DNA from: Actinomycetes bacterium
GTDB lineage: Bacteria; Actinomycetota; Actinomycetes; Mycobacteriales; Mycobacteriaceae
Assembly (NCBI GenBank): GCA_023460175.1
Contig: JAEWRC010000054.1
Coordinates: 1 to 54,453, forward strand
Direction: 5' to 3'
DNA: 54,453 nt
The first letter of the stretch is position 1. Every line of letters begins with the position of its first letter. The notes under the pieces were generated by a model. The model did not search any database. It had not been told where the DNA came from and saw only the letters and a list, made by a program, of their open reading frames with translations. This document shows positions 52,426 to 54,453 of the stretch, in pieces. Position numbers and translations under genes: made by a program.

Positions 52426-52913
52426 CTCAGTACCGCATCATCGACAGCCCCATCGGGCCGCTCACGTTGGCCGGCGTCGGTCCGGTATTGACCCATCTGC
52501 GGATGGTCGACCAGACGTATGAGCCGGACCGCGCCGATTGGGAACTCAACGATCGGGCATTCCCGGAGGCCGTCGACCAATTGGCGGCATATTTCGCCGG
52601 CGAATTGCGCGAATTCGAGCTCCGTTTGGAAATGGCAGGGACAGAATTCCAACGGCGGGTGTGGGCGGCATTGCGCGCGATTCCTTACGGCGAAACCCGC
52701 TCTTACGGGGAAATTGCGAAGGAAATCGGTTCGCCGACGGCATTTCGGGCCGTGGGATTGGCGAATGGGCGCAATCCCATTGCGGTCATCGTGCCCTGTC
52801 ACCGCGTGATCGGGGCGAACGGCAGCCTGACTGGGTTCGGCGGCGGAATGGAACGTAAGTCCACGCTGCTCGAATTGGAGAAGAATACGGCGAATCTGAC
52901 GCTGTTCGACTGA
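52422..52913 (+). CDS. ogt: Methylated-DNA--[protein]-cysteine S-methyltransferase
   Basis: A 163-residue suicide enzyme removing O6-alkylguanine lesions; homologue of Rv1316c. The acceptor is Cys126 in IVPCHRVI; GTEFQRRVWAAL, YGETRSYGEIA and FGGGMERKSTLLELE complete the family pattern. Its ATG overlaps the alkA stop, so both are made together after alkylation damage. From about 52540 on, codons ending in A or T (GAA, ATT, TTG) are much more frequent than in alkA. Confidence 0.96.
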   Translation: MTQYRIIDSPIGPLTLAGVGPVLTHLRMVDQTYEPDRADWELNDRAFPEAVDQLAAYFAGELREFELRLEMAGTEFQRRVWAALRAIPYGETRSYGEIAKEIGSPTAFRAVGLANGRNPIAVIVPCHRVIGANGSLTGFGGGMERKSTLLELEKNTANLTLFD

Positions 52914-52942
52914 GACTCCGCGGGAAATAGAAGTCCGTACAA

Positions 52943-52981
52943 ATAGAAACGCCCCCCACGGTTGGTGGGGGGTGTTTCTAT
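52943..52981. terminator. Strong bidirectional hairpin between ogt and the rRNA operon
   Basis: An almost perfect 17-bp stem: ATAGAAAC plus GCCCCCCAC (52943-52959) pairs with 52965-52981 with one G.T pair, around a five-base loop. It ends 30 bases after the ogt stop and a few bases past the 5S 3' end, so it probably terminates the rRNA operon on the minus strand and ogt on the plus strand. Confidence 0.85.
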
Positions 52982-52987
52982 GTGTGT

Positions 52988-53102
52988 GTTCGGCGGTGTC
53001 CTACTTTTCCACCCGTGTTGGGTAGTATCATCGGCGCTGACAGGCTTAGCTTCCGGGTTCGGGATGGGTCCGGGCGTTTCCCTGTCGCTATGTCCGCCGT
53101 AA
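52988..53102 (-). rRNA. rrf: 5S ribosomal RNA
   Basis: About 115 nt on the minus strand. It starts TTACGGCGG at 53102 and ends CCGCCGAAC near 52988; the two ends pair. Internal landmarks are GGGAAACGCCCGG, CCGAACCCGGAAGCTAAGCC and GGTGGAAAAGTAGGAC, as in mycobacterial 5S. The ends may be off by one or two bases. Confidence 0.95.
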
Positions 53103-53309
53103 CTCTATTTTCTTGTATCGGTGCCGGCCCGAGGTGTTGGGGTCGCCCCGGTGTGTGGGGCGGGGTCCCGTGGTTCCCCGGGGGCACCGTGTTCACCAAG
53201 AAAGGTGTTTTTGGTGGTGGGATGCAAATGCTTGCATTGTGGTTGTGGTTGCGAGACGCGTCGTGGTGTTTACCGAACAGTTTTTGTTCCCCACCGAGGG
53301 TGGGGTTGT
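53103..53309 (-). other. 23S-5S internal transcribed spacer
   Basis: About 207 bases with no open gene or tRNA. It has several short hairpin-forming stretches, for example ATGCAA-ATGC-TTGCAT near 53222-53238 and CCCCACC/GGTGGGG-like arms near 53290, likely part of the rRNA processing stalks. Confidence 0.7.

Positions 53310-54453
<1,144 letters not shown>

Overview
The window is high-G+C actinobacterial DNA from a member of the Mycobacteriaceae, most likely a fast-growing Mycolicibacterium-type species. The main evidence is gene order. Positions 20.7-54.4 kb follow, in one direction, the Mycobacterium tuberculosis neighbourhood from Rv1343c back to the rRNA operon: lprD and DUF3817, rdgB, rph, the Rv1339 phosphodiesterase, murI, rhomboid, P1 peptidase, aosR, clpS, pncB, dinG, glgP, glgE, glgB, a cnoX-like gene, fadA4, epimerase, Rv1322, nucS, an adenylate cyclase, alkA, ogt and then 5S/23S rRNA. 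Many genes start with GTG, several look leaderless behind a TANNNT -10 box, and an MspA-family porin is present. Species assignment is not possible from this sequence alone.

Region 1 (1-14.8 kb) is an accessory CoA-thioester catabolic cluster. A leftward operon carries a CoA ligase, a two-subunit acyl-CoA dehydrogenase and a crotonase without the usual catalytic glutamates; a 2Fe-2S ferredoxin gene diverges from it. A second leftward operon holds a B12-dependent two-subunit acyl-CoA mutase, an F420-type LLM oxidoreductase and a CaiB-type CoA transferase. To the right lie an HSDL2-like SDR, a carboxymuconolactone-decarboxylase (CMD) family protein, an HIBADH-type dehydrogenase, a membrane adenylate cyclase, a fused HIBADH-CMD protein and its divergent TetR regulator. 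Together they would activate an acid, desaturate it, rearrange its carbon skeleton and process hydroxy/keto intermediates. The substrate is not evident.

Region 2 (14.9-24.2 kb) is mixed. It has a large membrane protein with a degenerate kinase-like centre and an LPG-synthase/flippase domain, and then a compositionally different patch with a HEPN-domain protein and a 56-residue partner beside tRNA-Leu(UAG). After these come a TetR/MFS efflux pair with a nested palindromic operator, lprD-DUF3817, a second MFS pump and an acyltransferase-3 protein whose 3' end overlaps rdgB on the other strand.

Region 3 (24.1-52.9 kb) is the conserved core: nucleotide-pool cleaning, tRNA and cell-wall precursor metabolism, N-degron proteolysis, NAD salvage, glycogen/maltosyl-phosphate metabolism, propionyl-CoA metabolism and DNA repair. 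Lineage-specific changes stand out. mec-cysO-cysM is missing between the P1 peptidase and rhomboid although their regulator aosR remains. A metalloprotease lipoprotein, an MspA-family porin and a streptogramin-lyase-like propeller sit between dinG and glgP. A DUF3817 gene lies beside the cnoX-like gene, a glutaminase-STAS gene beside alkA, and a single cyclase replaces the three found in M. tuberculosis.

Region 4 (52.94-54.45 kb) is the 3' end of an rRNA operon on the minus strand (part of 23S, spacer, 5S). A strong hairpin separates it from ogt. No CRISPR array, insertion sequence or phage gene was seen, and apart from the rRNA no gene-free stretch exceeds 300 bases.
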